A stretch of DNA of 64,000 bases from Leptolinea sp964446955 (GCA_964446955.1 CAYUQJ010000001.1:434001-498000), one strand, 5' to 3'; positions 36,633 through 46,108 are shown, counted from the stretch's first letter. The notes: generated by a model from the letters alone, not told the origin. Numbers and translations: made by a program.

Positions 36633-38078
36633 CTATTTCGGGAGGTCAGATAGCAAAATGACCGCCTCGTTTGCATCCAATTCGACAAATGAGGTTTGCT
36701 TGAAATCTAGTGCCCAATCGGAAATATCTACGTCGTCTGGTATAGTTCCTCCACCATACGGAATTACCTGGAAATAGTCCTGAAACAGCTCAATGGATTG
36801 GCCCTTATTGGAAGGATTGACTATGACCATACCGTTGCTGTAGTTTCGAACATAAACGTTCCAATCAGAACGGAAAAGGTCACTGATTGACTTGGGTATA
36901 TCATCTACCGGTTCCCCAATGGAAATTTCATATTCCGGGAACCATTCCGGAGGGGAAGAATACTCCATATTAATAAAGGTATATTTTCCCTTGATAAGCA
37001 GATAATTGCCGAGTATAAAAACCCGGTCTGATATATTCCGTGGATCGATGTATTGTTGAAGAATTATGATCTTGTTTTGGCTTGTTTGACCAAGGATTCT
37101 GTTCATTTGTAAATGCCAATCCTGTTCAGTAAAGTCAAAATACTGTCCTTCAGGCCAGCGAGCAAACCCTTCGACAAAAATTCCATCAGCTCCAGAATAA
37201 TCTGTATTATCGCGACTGGTGATCCAGGCACCTACGTTAACAATGACATGAAAATCTTCCAGTTCGCCAGATTGAATGTGTGAAAGAAAATCTTCGATCT
37301 TTTTTGACCATTCTTTTTCAAAAGAAGAGTCAATATCCGGAAGTGGCGGAGAGTATGCACTTCCACCCATATAATTTGGAGGGAAGAGGCTGTCCACAAA
37401 AACGCCGTCAGCTTTGTTTGAAATCAATTGGCGGAGGACCTCGTTAGTCCAATACCCGCGCCATTCAGGATTTGAGATATCCACCAGGTACCAACCCCAA
37501 TCACAGCTGAACACACGCTCTCCGTTAATTCTGTAAAACCATTCATCCAATGGATTATCCGGATATTCCCTGACCCATTTTTCCCCGTCAATCAACTCTA
37601 TCCAATTTCCATTTGGATCACAGTTGTTCCCAACTGTCTGGTACCCCAAACCAAGACCGAGACGGTAATTCAATACTACAAATTCAGGGTTGTACGCCCG
37701 GAATCTTCGGGCATCAGAAGCGAAGACTTTTTGTGTTCCAGCGTAATGTGTCGCGGAAAATTTGAATTGTTCTTCACTCATATCCCAAGTGGCCAGTTGA
37801 TCATTGAAAACGTGTATTCCATTCGTAGTGTCAGGAAACCTGTTTATGGAGGATTTCTCATCATCCAGGATTTGTCTGCGATTAGAAGCGGAGAACGGAA
37901 AACCGGATGCTGCCGTCGATCCTAGTTCGGAGAAAAGATATGTGAGAGAGCTAAAAGTTAGGACAAAAACAAGAAAAAAAACAGAACCAAGAAGTATAGC
38001 GTTTCTGTATGAAAAGTTTTCTGTCAACGGGTTGTGGTCGATGATATATTCGCCCCGAGGAATTTGTTTATCTTTCAT
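36633..38078 (-). CDS. Membrane-anchored putative glycosyl hydrolase-like protein
   Basis: This roughly 481-residue protein has an N-terminal transmembrane segment (about AILLGSVFFLVFVLTFSSLTY in part, residues 25-45), then a TIM-barrel-like part with DISNPEWRGYWTNEVL and ADGVFVDSLFP, which resemble the putative glycosyl hydrolase family with a catalytic aspartate on a beta-strand end. GADGIFVEGFARWP supplies a second acidic residue. I prefer ATG 38078, with GGTGA 5 nt before it, over ATG 38090. It overlaps the end of the sensor kinase gene. The sugar substrate is unknown. Confidence 0.7.
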   Translation of the reverse strand: MKDKQIPRGEYIIDHNPLTENFSYRNAILLGSVFFLVFVLTFSSLTYLFSELGSTAASGFPFSASNRRQILDDEKSSINRFPDTTNGIHVFNDQLATWDMSEEQFKFSATHYAGTQKVFASDARRFRAYNPEFVVLNYRLGLGLGYQTVGNNCDPNGNWIELIDGEKWVREYPDNPLDEWFYRINGERVFSCDWGWYLVDISNPEWRGYWTNEVLRQLISNKADGVFVDSLFPPNYMGGSAYSPPLPDIDSSFEKEWSKKIEDFLSHIQSGELEDFHVIVNVGAWITSRDNTDYSGADGIFVEGFARWPEGQYFDFTEQDWHLQMNRILGQTSQNKIIILQQYIDPRNISDRVFILGNYLLIKGKYTFINMEYSSPPEWFPEYEISIGEPVDDIPKSISDLFRSDWNVYVRNYSNGMVIVNPSNKGQSIELFQDYFQVIPYGGGTIPDDVDISDWALDFKQTSFVELDANEAVILLSDLPK

Positions 38079-40317
38079 TGGTTTCACCATTCATTTCCCA
38101 GACTACACGCACTATGGTTCCTTTTTCTGGCGTTGATTCGACTGACCACTCGCCACCGATCAGATTGATCCTTTCCCGCATTCCAGCCAATCCAAAATGG
38201 CTTTGAGCGGTTAACCCTTGAAGCGTGTCTGGCGGCCTGAACCCGATGCCATCGTCCTCAATACCAAGTATCAATTTGTCGTGAAGAATATTCAGACTGA
38301 TTTTTGCACTCTTTGCTCTGGAATGTTTGGCGATGTTGGAAAGGGCTTCCTGAGAAACACGATACAGGTTGACTGTAACTTCGCCGGGTAATTCTTTAAT
38401 TTGTAAATCATCGCACAAATCAAGTTCTATATTTATTCCGGATTGTTTTGACCATTCAATGGCAAGCGAATGAAGAGCCGAACTTAATCCCAACGCATCG
38501 AGCATGGGCGGTCGCAAATCCGCACATATTTGCCGTAATTCATTGGATACCTGACGGATTTCGCTCCGCATCTCACTGAGCGCCTGGGTTGTAGAAGAAT
38601 CAAGATTTTTTTGAGTTAATAGCAAACCAGCCTGAATATTTACCCCAATTAATGATTGGATGGGACTGTCGTGAAGATCTCTGGCGACACGAGACCTTTC
38701 CTCTTCCCTTGAACGTAACAACTGGTGTTGCGTCCGGGAAAGGATCTCTCGACTGGCTCGAATTTCATCCAGTTGATTTTGAAGTCGCTCTATAGCAAAA
38801 GCATTGTTCAGGGCGATTTCGGCTTGTTGCGCCAGTGTATTCAAAATCCGGTGATCCATATCGGAAAGGTCGTCGCCGTCAGAGTGTGCGATTACACTCC
38901 AGCTTGCAGGGATATCTGTTTTAAATAGATATCGGAAAGAAGAATCCAAGTTCGTTGCGTATGATTCTTTTTCTTCCTCACCCCCGATAAATAATAATGA
39001 ACCTGACAATCGCATTAACCGCGTTAGCTGCATGGTTAATACATTCTGTATCTGGTTTCTTGTGGTAGATCGGGATAGCGCATTACTGATTGTTTCAACA
39101 ACATTGGGAAAATCGTACCAACCGCCATAAACATTTCGATCGACGATTTTTTGGGCTCGTGATCTGAGCCAATCAAACGTCCACCCAATCCATATGGTAT
39201 AAGAAAAAACAACGATAAGTTGTAAGTATGGATTAGTTGGCAGGTAGCGGAAAAGAAACCCATACGGTACCAGATAGATAATAAAAATACCAAGAGAAAG
39301 TAAACCATATACCAAAGTCCGATTAATAAAACGATCAATTCCATATAAATTGAAATACAGGGTCGCAAACAGATACCCTACCGGTGTGACAATCAAAAAC
39401 AGGCAGGCAATCCAGATGGGAAGATAGACCGTGGCTCCTAGTATTCTTGGAATGATGTTAAAAAACATAAGAGGTATAACCGATGCCATAAGACACGAAA
39501 ACGCCACTCGAATTTTTCGTCTCGATTCTGTCTGCGCCCGGTAGAGATACGAATATGTTAGAAAAACTACAGCCAATGAAAAGACGATACTAATATAGGA
39601 AATAATGGAATACTGCCCCCAGCTTTTTTCTGCAATCCAACCCCATAGAAGAAAGAGCATGGATCCAAAGACAATGATTTGGATGGCGATACGCTGTTTG
39701 ATGTTTCCTAAACGGTAGGGATGTGCTATTGTGAAGCTCAAAAAAACCGGTGCAATCATACCGGTTGCTGACTTCGTGATGCCCTGGATAATGGGAGGAA
39801 ACACCCAGGGTATTTGGAACGATAATGGAAAAATAATCGCTGCCGGAAATAATTGAAAAAGAAGAAAGATCAATTGCACCTCTTCATTCCGAAATTTCCG
39901 GATAAGCAAATAAACACCTATCGCCCAAAAGACCAAGGCGATAGTCACAGTTCCCGCAAAGGAGAAAATGTTCATTTGCAATAATCGAATAGATTGAACG
40001 GGTATATTCTGTGATATTCCCCTTCGTTCTATCGAAAAAATGTGAATCTTCCCCAATTGTGGACCATACCATCTTGAAAGAGGCACGTTATCCACGGTCA
40101 AAATAACATCACCCGATTGAAGCCCCGATCTTTCGGCTAAACCGCCACGCACAACACTGGAGATTGTAGATGAACCCTGGTGATCCAGGAGAAAATCCAT
40201 TGTTGGTGTTGACCATTGATACAGGAGGTCATAAGTAAGCAAACCTGGTACAAGAAAGAAGAAAAGGATTAGGACTATCCCTGATATTCTTTTTCTAACA
40301 CCTCTACCGGTTTTCAT
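38068..40317 (-). CDS. NarL-type sensor histidine kinase with PDZ and multipass membrane domain
   Basis: This 749-residue kinase has an N-terminal signal anchor, a periplasmic PDZ domain (SSVVRGGLAERSGLQSGDVI, residues about 48-100), seven or eight membrane helices to about residue 390, a GAF-like region, then a HisKA_3 domain with RSRVARDLHDSPIQSLIGV, whose histidine is the phosphorylation site, and an HATPase_c domain with EALSNIAKHSRA, GIEDDGIGF and GLAGMRERI. It belongs with the LuxR-type regulator 14 nt upstream. A PDZ on the outside may sense peptides or misfolded protein; that is inference. Confidence 0.88.
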   Translation of the reverse strand: MKTGRGVRKRISGIVLILFFFLVPGLLTYDLLYQWSTPTMDFLLDHQGSSTISSVVRGGLAERSGLQSGDVILTVDNVPLSRWYGPQLGKIHIFSIERRGISQNIPVQSIRLLQMNIFSFAGTVTIALVFWAIGVYLLIRKFRNEEVQLIFLLFQLFPAAIIFPLSFQIPWVFPPIIQGITKSATGMIAPVFLSFTIAHPYRLGNIKQRIAIQIIVFGSMLFLLWGWIAEKSWGQYSIISYISIVFSLAVVFLTYSYLYRAQTESRRKIRVAFSCLMASVIPLMFFNIIPRILGATVYLPIWIACLFLIVTPVGYLFATLYFNLYGIDRFINRTLVYGLLSLGIFIIYLVPYGFLFRYLPTNPYLQLIVVFSYTIWIGWTFDWLRSRAQKIVDRNVYGGWYDFPNVVETISNALSRSTTRNQIQNVLTMQLTRLMRLSGSLLFIGGEEEKESYATNLDSSFRYLFKTDIPASWSVIAHSDGDDLSDMDHRILNTLAQQAEIALNNAFAIERLQNQLDEIRASREILSRTQHQLLRSREEERSRVARDLHDSPIQSLIGVNIQAGLLLTQKNLDSSTTQALSEMRSEIRQVSNELRQICADLRPPMLDALGLSSALHSLAIEWSKQSGINIELDLCDDLQIKELPGEVTVNLYRVSQEALSNIAKHSRAKSAKISLNILHDKLILGIEDDGIGFRPPDTLQGLTAQSHFGLAGMRERINLIGGEWSVESTPEKGTIVRVVWEMNGETNER

Positions 40318-40331
40318 GCCAGATTTTTCGC

Positions 40332-40997
40332 TCAGGTTTTTCTGGAAATTCTGTGATTCAGTGCATATAACATGGCTTCTGTGCGAGTCTTCAACCCCAG
40401 CTTACCGTAGATCGTGCTGATGTGGTTCTGGACTGTCCGCTTGGTTAGGGTAAGTCTTTCTGCGATATCCTTATTGTCAAGCCCTTCAGCCAGTAGTTTC
40501 AGGATATCCCGCTCTCGCGGAGTCAACTCCTCTTCATATTGGATATCGGTTGTAAGGGTTTTTATGGGTACCACTTCATTAATGGCTTTTTGGATGACCT
40601 GCCCCGCAACGGAAGGACTGAGAAAGCTCTTTCCAGAGGCGGCAGAACGGATGGCACCTGCCAGTGTTTCAAGTGCTTCATCTTTAAGAACATAGCCAAT
40701 GGCTCCGTTTCGTAAGAGGTTGAAAATGAGCTGTGGGTCATTGTGAGCGGTCAGAATAAGTACAGATGTGGAACTATCCTTTTCATTTTTTAATGTGGTG
40801 GCAACGTCAAGTCCACTTCCATCAGGAAGCTCAACATCCAAAACAAGGACGTCCGGATGAAAGCGGGATACAAGATCAAGGGCTTCAACCTGGTTGGAGC
40901 CTTCTCCCACAATTTCAATATCGTTCGTACAAGCCAGTATGGCGCGCATACCGGCTCGAACTATGGGGTGGTCATCGATTAGCACTACTTTGATCAT
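40332..40997 (-). CDS. NarL/LuxR-family response regulator
   Basis: This 221-residue regulator has an N-terminal receiver (KVVLIDDHPIVRAGMRAIL, phosphoacceptor aspartate in DVLVLDVELPDGSG, then LILTAHNDP and GYVLKDEALE) and a C-terminal GerE helix-turn-helix (LTPRERDILKLLAEGLDNKDIAERLTL). It is transcribed before the sensor kinase gene and pairs with it. Target genes are probably the surface-protein genes downstream; no operator was identified. Confidence 0.92.
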   Translation of the reverse strand: MIKVVLIDDHPIVRAGMRAILACTNDIEIVGEGSNQVEALDLVSRFHPDVLVLDVELPDGSGLDVATTLKNEKDSSTSVLILTAHNDPQLIFNLLRNGAIGYVLKDEALETLAGAIRSAASGKSFLSPSVAGQVIQKAINEVVPIKTLTTDIQYEEELTPRERDILKLLAEGLDNKDIAERLTLTKRTVQNHISTIYGKLGLKTRTEAMLYALNHRISRKT

Positions 40998-41173
40998 ATT
41001 TCTTCAGGTAATTTATTCATGAAATGAAATCTATTCTATTGTAGCGAAATATTTCAGTATTGTTTCTTGAATAGTGTCAAAGGGCAAACTGTTGATTCTT
41101 TGTGCATCTTTGAAACTTGTGAAACAAACCCTCGTATATATAGCTGTACACGGGAAATTGGAAGGCGTTCATT

Positions 41174-42457
41174 ATGGATCACACTTTGGTTAATAAGCAA
41201 CAGGAATATCCAAATACAATATCAGAAGGTTGCCTCAAGAACTTGATTGGTTCTTTTCTGCAGAATTATCAAAAAGTCTGGTGGGATTGTCATGAGAGCA
41301 GGCCGATTTTTGATCATACGTTTTCCAACCAGGTTCAAAAAAACAATGATGGTTCTCTTGAAAAAATAACCGATATTTTGCTCCGACACTGTCAAAACAT
41401 TCCCGAAAGTGAGAGCAAAAGGCGCCTTTGGAAACAACAATTGCTTGGCGCAGTTAAAAAACCTGCGGTTGAGGTGTTCAACCTCAAACCGGAACATATT
41501 GAGTTCATTGAAACCAGTGGGATTCTTGAGGCAATCGAAGATTTTTGTCGGAAAGCCCGGAATTTTGATGCGGGGATTACCGAGGAGGATTTATTCCAGG
41601 CAGGCCGAAATATCGTAACAGCCAATCTTATCCAGGTGTTACTCGGGGAACCTGTTCGGGTCACACCGTCTTTGTTTGCTTATTCCATGCTTTATCCCTA
41701 CACTGATAACTACCTGGATGATCCTACTATTACTGATGAAGAGCGGAACAGTTTCAATAAGCGGTTCTTAAGGCGATTGGAGGGAGAAACCATAAACGCT
41801 TTTGGGCAAAATGAAGATGCCATATCTGACCTGATTGGGATGATCGAAAGCGAATGGGACCGGAAAGAATATCCACAGGTCTATGAAAGCCTTTTGGCGA
41901 TCTATCATGCCCAGTGTCGCAGCTTAAAACTTGTGAAAGCGGATTTGGCGCCCTACGAGCGCGATATCCTGGGGATCAGTTTTCTCAAAGGTGGTACCTC
42001 TGTTCTGGCAGACGGGTTCCTTGTTGCCGGGTCACTTACAAACGAACAGGCAAAAGCATTGTTCGGGTTTGGGGCATTTACCCAATTGATGGATGATCTG
42101 GAGGATATTAAGGATGATCTGGGTTCTAACCGCGCAAGTTTGTTCACAATTACGTCCCGTTATTGGCGGTTGGATGATCTTTTCAACCGATTTTGCTGGT
42201 TTGGGAAAAGAGTTATTGGCGACCTGAACGCGTTCCATGGGGAGGATGTATCTCTGATAGCGGACCTGATGCGCACCTGTATTGACCCCATGTTGTTGAA
42301 CACTGTGGCACAATCATCTAAGTATTTCAGCCCGGATCGTCTCATGGAACTTGAAACACATATGCCGGTAAGTTTTACCGGTGTAAACCGGCAAAAGAAG
42401 AAACTATCCCGTTATAAACTTGATACCGGTACAATTATGGAAGTATTCCTTCTGTAA
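41174..42457 (+). CDS. Orphan protein with isoprenoid-synthase-like aspartate motifs
   Basis: I do not recognise a named family for this 427-residue helical protein. DNYLDDP (residues 178-184) resembles the first Asp-rich motif of class I prenyl/terpene synthases, and QLMDDLEDIKDD (residues 305-315) resembles the second, about 125 residues later, the spacing seen in that fold; a KGG sits at 272-274. No signal peptide or membrane helix is seen. It stands alone between divergent regulator and convergent pentapeptide genes. Motif similarity may be chance; a structure prediction would settle it. Confidence 0.6.
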   Translation: MDHTLVNKQQEYPNTISEGCLKNLIGSFLQNYQKVWWDCHESRPIFDHTFSNQVQKNNDGSLEKITDILLRHCQNIPESESKRRLWKQQLLGAVKKPAVEVFNLKPEHIEFIETSGILEAIEDFCRKARNFDAGITEEDLFQAGRNIVTANLIQVLLGEPVRVTPSLFAYSMLYPYTDNYLDDPTITDEERNSFNKRFLRRLEGETINAFGQNEDAISDLIGMIESEWDRKEYPQVYESLLAIYHAQCRSLKLVKADLAPYERDILGISFLKGGTSVLADGFLVAGSLTNEQAKALFGFGAFTQLMDDLEDIKDDLGSNRASLFTITSRYWRLDDLFNRFCWFGKRVIGDLNAFHGEDVSLIADLMRTCIDPMLLNTVAQSSKYFSPDRLMELETHMPVSFTGVNRQKKKLSRYKLDTGTIMEVFLL

Positions 42458-42506
42458 ACTTCATAGACAAAACGATGGCCGCACATTCAAAATACGCATG
42501 ACATTA

Positions 42507-43235
42507 TTACTCTTCGAGTAGTACAGCTCCTGCGAGTTGCGGATCAAACCCTTCTGGCCATACAGTCCCCTGCCAGGATTCTTCCGAATAATATTCCACA
42601 CCTTCGATATTAGTTCCATTAAAAATGGCGCCACTCAGATCCGTGTTGCGCAAACTGACAGAATCAAGGTTGGCACCAGATAGATCGGCATCATTTAAAC
42701 AGGCATGGTCCAGTTTCGCGCCGCTAAGTTCGGAATAACTCAAAATGGCATCATCCAAACGTGCGTACATGAGATTTGCGCCTTCCAGATTGCTTCCGGT
42801 GAGCTTGGCTCCAAATAAAACAGCTTTTTTTAGGTTCGCGCACCAGAGGTTGGCATTTTGAAGGTTCGCAAAAACAAGGAATGACCCAACCAGGTTACAT
42901 TCAATCAATTTTGCACCACGTAGATTGGCCGAATAAAATGGCGCGTCGCGAAGATTGTTTCTATAAAAAAGGGCGTTTGTCCAGTCCACTCCACGGATGT
43001 TTGAACCCTGAAGCTTTGCTCCTGAGAGAACAGCATTTTCAAAACAGGCGCCTTCCAAATCTGCTGCTTGTAGATCCGCCTGTATCAAGCAGGCATCTTC
43101 CAGATTGGCTTCTCGAAGATCGGCCCGATACAGGTTCATTTTTTTAAGATTGGCTCCTGATAGGTCCCTGTTTCTAAGATCAACAGGACCGGGTCGATTG
43201 ATGATGGCATGCAGTTCAGATTCGGAAAACTCCAC
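42507..43235 (-). CDS. Pentapeptide repeat protein
   Basis: The 242-residue protein consists nearly entirely of A(D/N)LxX pentapeptides (for example DLSGANLKKMNLYRADLREA), which form a right-handed beta-helix. Repeats run from about residue 20 to 210; a short C-terminal segment ends LAGAVLLEE. It has no signal peptide. It follows the pseudokinase gene on the same strand after 77 nt and may be cotranscribed. Functions of such proteins range from gyrase protection to scaffolding, and none can be chosen here. Confidence 0.85.
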   Translation of the reverse strand: MEFSESELHAIINRPGPVDLRNRDLSGANLKKMNLYRADLREANLEDACLIQADLQAADLEGACFENAVLSGAKLQGSNIRGVDWTNALFYRNNLRDAPFYSANLRGAKLIECNLVGSFLVFANLQNANLWCANLKKAVLFGAKLTGSNLEGANLMYARLDDAILSYSELSGAKLDHACLNDADLSGANLDSVSLRNTDLSGAIFNGTNIEGVEYYSEESWQGTVWPEGFDPQLAGAVLLEE

Positions 43236-43312
43236 TCAAACTCTCCCCGTTACATGTTGGTTATCTGATGATCGGGATCTTGTAATTATGTCCACCCTCA
43301 GATCAACCTTTT

Positions 43313-45247
43313 TTAATTATACCTAAATCTAATGTTGTCAAAATACCGAAACAGACTTTCTGCCTCAGAATTTCCCTTTACACAAAACTTGGATTTGACC
43401 ATTAATCCAAACTTCAGGTCATGTTTACCCGGATAACGATCATTTAGCAAAATTTGTTGGTCAAGTCTGGGTTGCGGATTGTCATCTGTGGTTTCAAAAA
43501 CCATTTCACCGTCGATAAAAACGATCGCGCTGGTATTAATGACATCGCCGCGAAAAGCCTGGGAAACGACGGGTGGCTGGAAAACCATGTCAAACATGAT
43601 TTCATCCACATCGGTCAGATCGACGGTTTGATTGACACTCGTTCGCATGCCCGGCGTCAGGCAATATTCATACACAGAATTTCCAAAAAGCTGGAATCGG
43701 TAGCTTCTCTTTCCCTCACTGGACCATTGATCAGAGTAGTCTCCTACTATGTGGTCATCACCGATCTTTAACCGCCAGGAAGAATTGTCCTCAAACCCCG
43801 CGTTAACCATCACCTCCGGGTCAACCGGTGGGATGGCGGATGGATTTTCGATCGAAACAGGTGCCGCGGGAATTGTGTTTAATAAGACAGGCGTTTCAAC
43901 GATTTCACCCACTGCAGGTTGGATGTCAGTGGTCGCTGGAGCTACGAGACTATTTGTCGGTGTATTAGATGAGATATCTGGAATAGGTGATTCGGGTTGC
44001 TCAGCCACAACTTCGGTGTTTGACAAATGGGTATTTGTCGACCGATTTGTAAAGGCATAAATTCCACCTACGATCGCAAGCGCGATGACTACCGGCAGGC
44101 CAAATTTTGCCACTTTATTTATATAAGCCCTGCTTTTGGCAGGGTGATTGTTCGCCGTACCAGATACGGGTGCCTGCGGTTCCGAATCCATGATTGCTGG
44201 TGATTCCATGGAAACTGAGGCAATCGAATCAGGTTGTTGAAAAGGCACGTTAAGAGCTGTCTGTTCAAGTTTCCGTCTTTCTTTAATGATAGGCTGTGTG
44301 TTTTGACGGCTTTTCTGTCTGACCAATTCTTCGGTCTTCAAACGTTCCCAATCTTCCTGTTCGCGGCGCCGTTTCGCCTGAATTTCCATCAGGGCTAATT
44401 CTTCGGCATCCAATTCTTTAACCAGGTCCAGAGCCAGGGTTCGCGCGTTTGGAAGGCGGTTGCCCGGTTGTTCGGAAAGCATTCGAGCCAGAAGCTCGTC
44501 CAGTGATGGTCGGACTCCGGGTATGAAATCGCTTAATCGTGTGCGCGGACCGGCGGAGATGAGGGTTCTGCCAGTCAACATTTCGAAAAGTACCATGCCC
44601 AGCGAGTAGATATCTGACGCGGGGCTGATTCGGTCAAGAGACAGTAGTTGTTCCGGGCTCATGTAAGCATGTGTTTCCGGACGAAGCCGGGGAATATCTT
44701 GCGGTTCGGATGAAAACAAGCTCGACGGTATTTGGCTTAATCCCAGGTCGCTTAGGCAGGCGGTATGTTTCTGGTTGAACAGGATGTTTGTTGGTTTTAT
44801 ATTGCCATGAACGATGTCCAACACATGCATGGCACTTAACCCGGAGGCTATTTCATAAGCTATGCGCAAAGCTTTTTCTCTAGGGAACGGAATACCCTTG
44901 GATTTGAATTCGGACATGCGATCGATCAGGTTACCGCCGGAAGCGTAATCCATTTCCAATACAAGTTCGTCTTTTGTTTCATTCAAACCGAAGACGTGAA
45001 GCAAATGAGGATTGGCTTTGGGTGTATTAAATCTTTCACTTAACTCCGCTTCCATAGTGAAGCGCAGGCGGGCTTTTTCAAAGGAGGTCTTTTTTCGGGA
45101 TTGATCATGCCGGATGTAAACCCGCACTACCCTGGGAGCATCTGTTTCCTGGTTAGAGACGCGATATACGTCACCATAGGCTCCCTGCCCTAAAATGACT
45201 TCCACCCTGTATTTTTCCAGAATAAGGTCGCCAAATTGATATGTCAT
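43313..45247 (-). CDS. Membrane-anchored Ser/Thr kinase-fold protein, predicted pseudokinase
   Basis: This 644-residue protein has a Pkn2-like kinase fold at residues 13-275, a Gln/Lys-rich linker, a transmembrane helix near 380-400, a Thr/Pro-rich stretch and an extracellular C-terminal beta-domain (from about 480) with two cysteines. The glycine loop GQGAYGDV is intact, but the VAIK lysine appears as arginine (RVVRVY, R42), and the catalytic HRD loop reads HGNIKPTN, with Asn149 in place of the proton-accepting aspartate. The DFG aspartate is kept (DLG). The APE-like MSPEQ is kept. It likely binds nucleotide or partners without phosphotransfer. Confidence 0.85.
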   Translation of the reverse strand: MTYQFGDLILEKYRVEVILGQGAYGDVYRVSNQETDAPRVVRVYIRHDQSRKKTSFEKARLRFTMEAELSERFNTPKANPHLLHVFGLNETKDELVLEMDYASGGNLIDRMSEFKSKGIPFPREKALRIAYEIASGLSAMHVLDIVHGNIKPTNILFNQKHTACLSDLGLSQIPSSLFSSEPQDIPRLRPETHAYMSPEQLLSLDRISPASDIYSLGMVLFEMLTGRTLISAGPRTRLSDFIPGVRPSLDELLARMLSEQPGNRLPNARTLALDLVKELDAEELALMEIQAKRRREQEDWERLKTEELVRQKSRQNTQPIIKERRKLEQTALNVPFQQPDSIASVSMESPAIMDSEPQAPVSGTANNHPAKSRAYINKVAKFGLPVVIALAIVGGIYAFTNRSTNTHLSNTEVVAEQPESPIPDISSNTPTNSLVAPATTDIQPAVGEIVETPVLLNTIPAAPVSIENPSAIPPVDPEVMVNAGFEDNSSWRLKIGDDHIVGDYSDQWSSEGKRSYRFQLFGNSVYEYCLTPGMRTSVNQTVDLTDVDEIMFDMVFQPPVVSQAFRGDVINTSAIVFIDGEMVFETTDDNPQPRLDQQILLNDRYPGKHDLKFGLMVKSKFCVKGNSEAESLFRYFDNIRFRYN

Positions 45248-45421
45248 GGGGATGATCGGTTGTCTGATTGTTTGTTAATCAATTTTATAGCAAATTTGTG
45301 ATTTTGTTCAATGAATTGGGTAAATTGGTCTAATCTCCGTAAATTTTCTTGGATTTGTTTGTGTGTGAAATCGATTTGAGGTCGGGAGAGATCACCTGCT
45401 TGATAGATTTTTTGGAATAAA

Positions 45422-45450
45422 AAAAAAGACCCCGGAAAGGGGCCTTTTTT
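45422..45450 (-). terminator. Terminator downstream of the tRNA-His fragment
   Basis: On the minus strand a 12-pair stem (AAAAAAGGCCCC / GGGGTCTTTTTT, one G-U) with a 5-nt loop is followed by T residues. It lies 8 nt past the CCA end of the tRNA fragment, as a native tRNA terminator would. Confidence 0.7.
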
Positions 45451-45458
45451 GTCTTTGG

Positions 45459-45503
45459 TGGGGTGGCTGATGGGTTTCGAACCCACAACATCCACATCCA
45501 CAG
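45459..45503 (-). other. 3' fragment of a tRNA-His gene, candidate att site
   Basis: The minus strand gives, in tRNA order, anticodon loop CTGTGGA (GTG, His), 3' anticodon strand TGTGG, T-arm GTGGG-TTCGAAA-CCCAT, acceptor strand CAGCCAC, discriminator C73 and CCA. C73 with this acceptor is specific for histidine tRNA. The 5' half is absent: upstream bases (AAAAATCCT) do not pair with TGTGG. The break is at the anticodon loop, the usual crossover of tyrosine integrases. The intact gene should lie at higher coordinates outside the window if the element is complete. Confidence 0.75.
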
Positions 45504-45635
45504 AGGATTTTTGGGGTCGAACCGACTCGAACATGTAGGAAAATACGCATATATAGCCGTCATAGGGATGGAGAACCGTATATATGGCGGTATTCTGTTT
45601 TAAATTATCTAATATTTTCAAGTGATTTAATCTGA

Positions 45636-45666
45636 TTGCACTACTGTTGCACTACTTTTGCACTAC
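45636..45666. repeat. Three direct repeats TTGCACTAC, 11-bp period
   Basis: Copies start at 45636, 45647 and 45658, so they fall on the same helix face. They lie 133 bp from the tRNA-His fragment. A fourth match of 8 of 9 (TTGCACTA, 48402-48409) lies 135 bp from the tRNA-Pro fragment. They may be integrase arm sites. Confidence 0.45.
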
Positions 45667-45685
45667 ACATCTACACTTTCCAGGT

Positions 45686-45943
45686 ATGCGGCCAATTAAA
45701 CTATCATTCGGCAAGTCAGTATATAGTACCCGGATTCCACGTCGCCAAATCAGTCAAATTGCAGAAATTGGTTTATTCCCCATCCACCCGGTAGTCTGTC
45801 CGGATGATCAGGAGCGAGCACAAAACATAGCAGATCTTCTGAATGGAACCCATGAAAAAGACAGCCTTCCCAGAATTACCGGCGAAATTATTCAGACTTT
45901 ACTTCCAGATGGATCTGATCCACCGTTCCATCCTGAAATTTAG
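45686..45943 (+). CDS. Small hypothetical protein in the integration scar
   Basis: The 85-residue frame starts at ATG 45686 (MRPIKLSFGKSVYSTRIPRR) with a weak CCAGG before it. A longer frame would start with TTG inside the direct repeats. No motif, signal peptide or membrane helix is seen. It has moderate charge and a plausible soluble composition. Whether it is expressed is unknown. Confidence 0.4.
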   Translation: MRPIKLSFGKSVYSTRIPRRQISQIAEIGLFPIHPVVCPDDQERAQNIADLLNGTHEKDSLPRITGEIIQTLLPDGSDPPFHPEI

Positions 45944-46108
45944 ATAAAATCAGGACCTTGATAAACACATGGCCTTGGCGATCTGCCACTTCACCCGTAG
46001 ACAGGGTGATTATAAGCGCCACACCTCCCTGCCTGTGCCTTGAAGGTCGTCGTAGAAATATCCATGTTGTGGTATATGAAAGGCATCAAGTTGAACGGAC
46101 ACACATCC

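Noticed and set aside
45459..45503. Complete tRNA gene
   Set aside because: The 5' half, D-arm and 5' anticodon strand are absent, so it cannot fold as a tRNA.
45244..45621. 125-residue minus-strand frame overlapping the tRNA-His fragment
   Set aside because: It runs through the tRNA remnant and its terminator and has no start signal or motif; the tRNA reading explains the sequence better.
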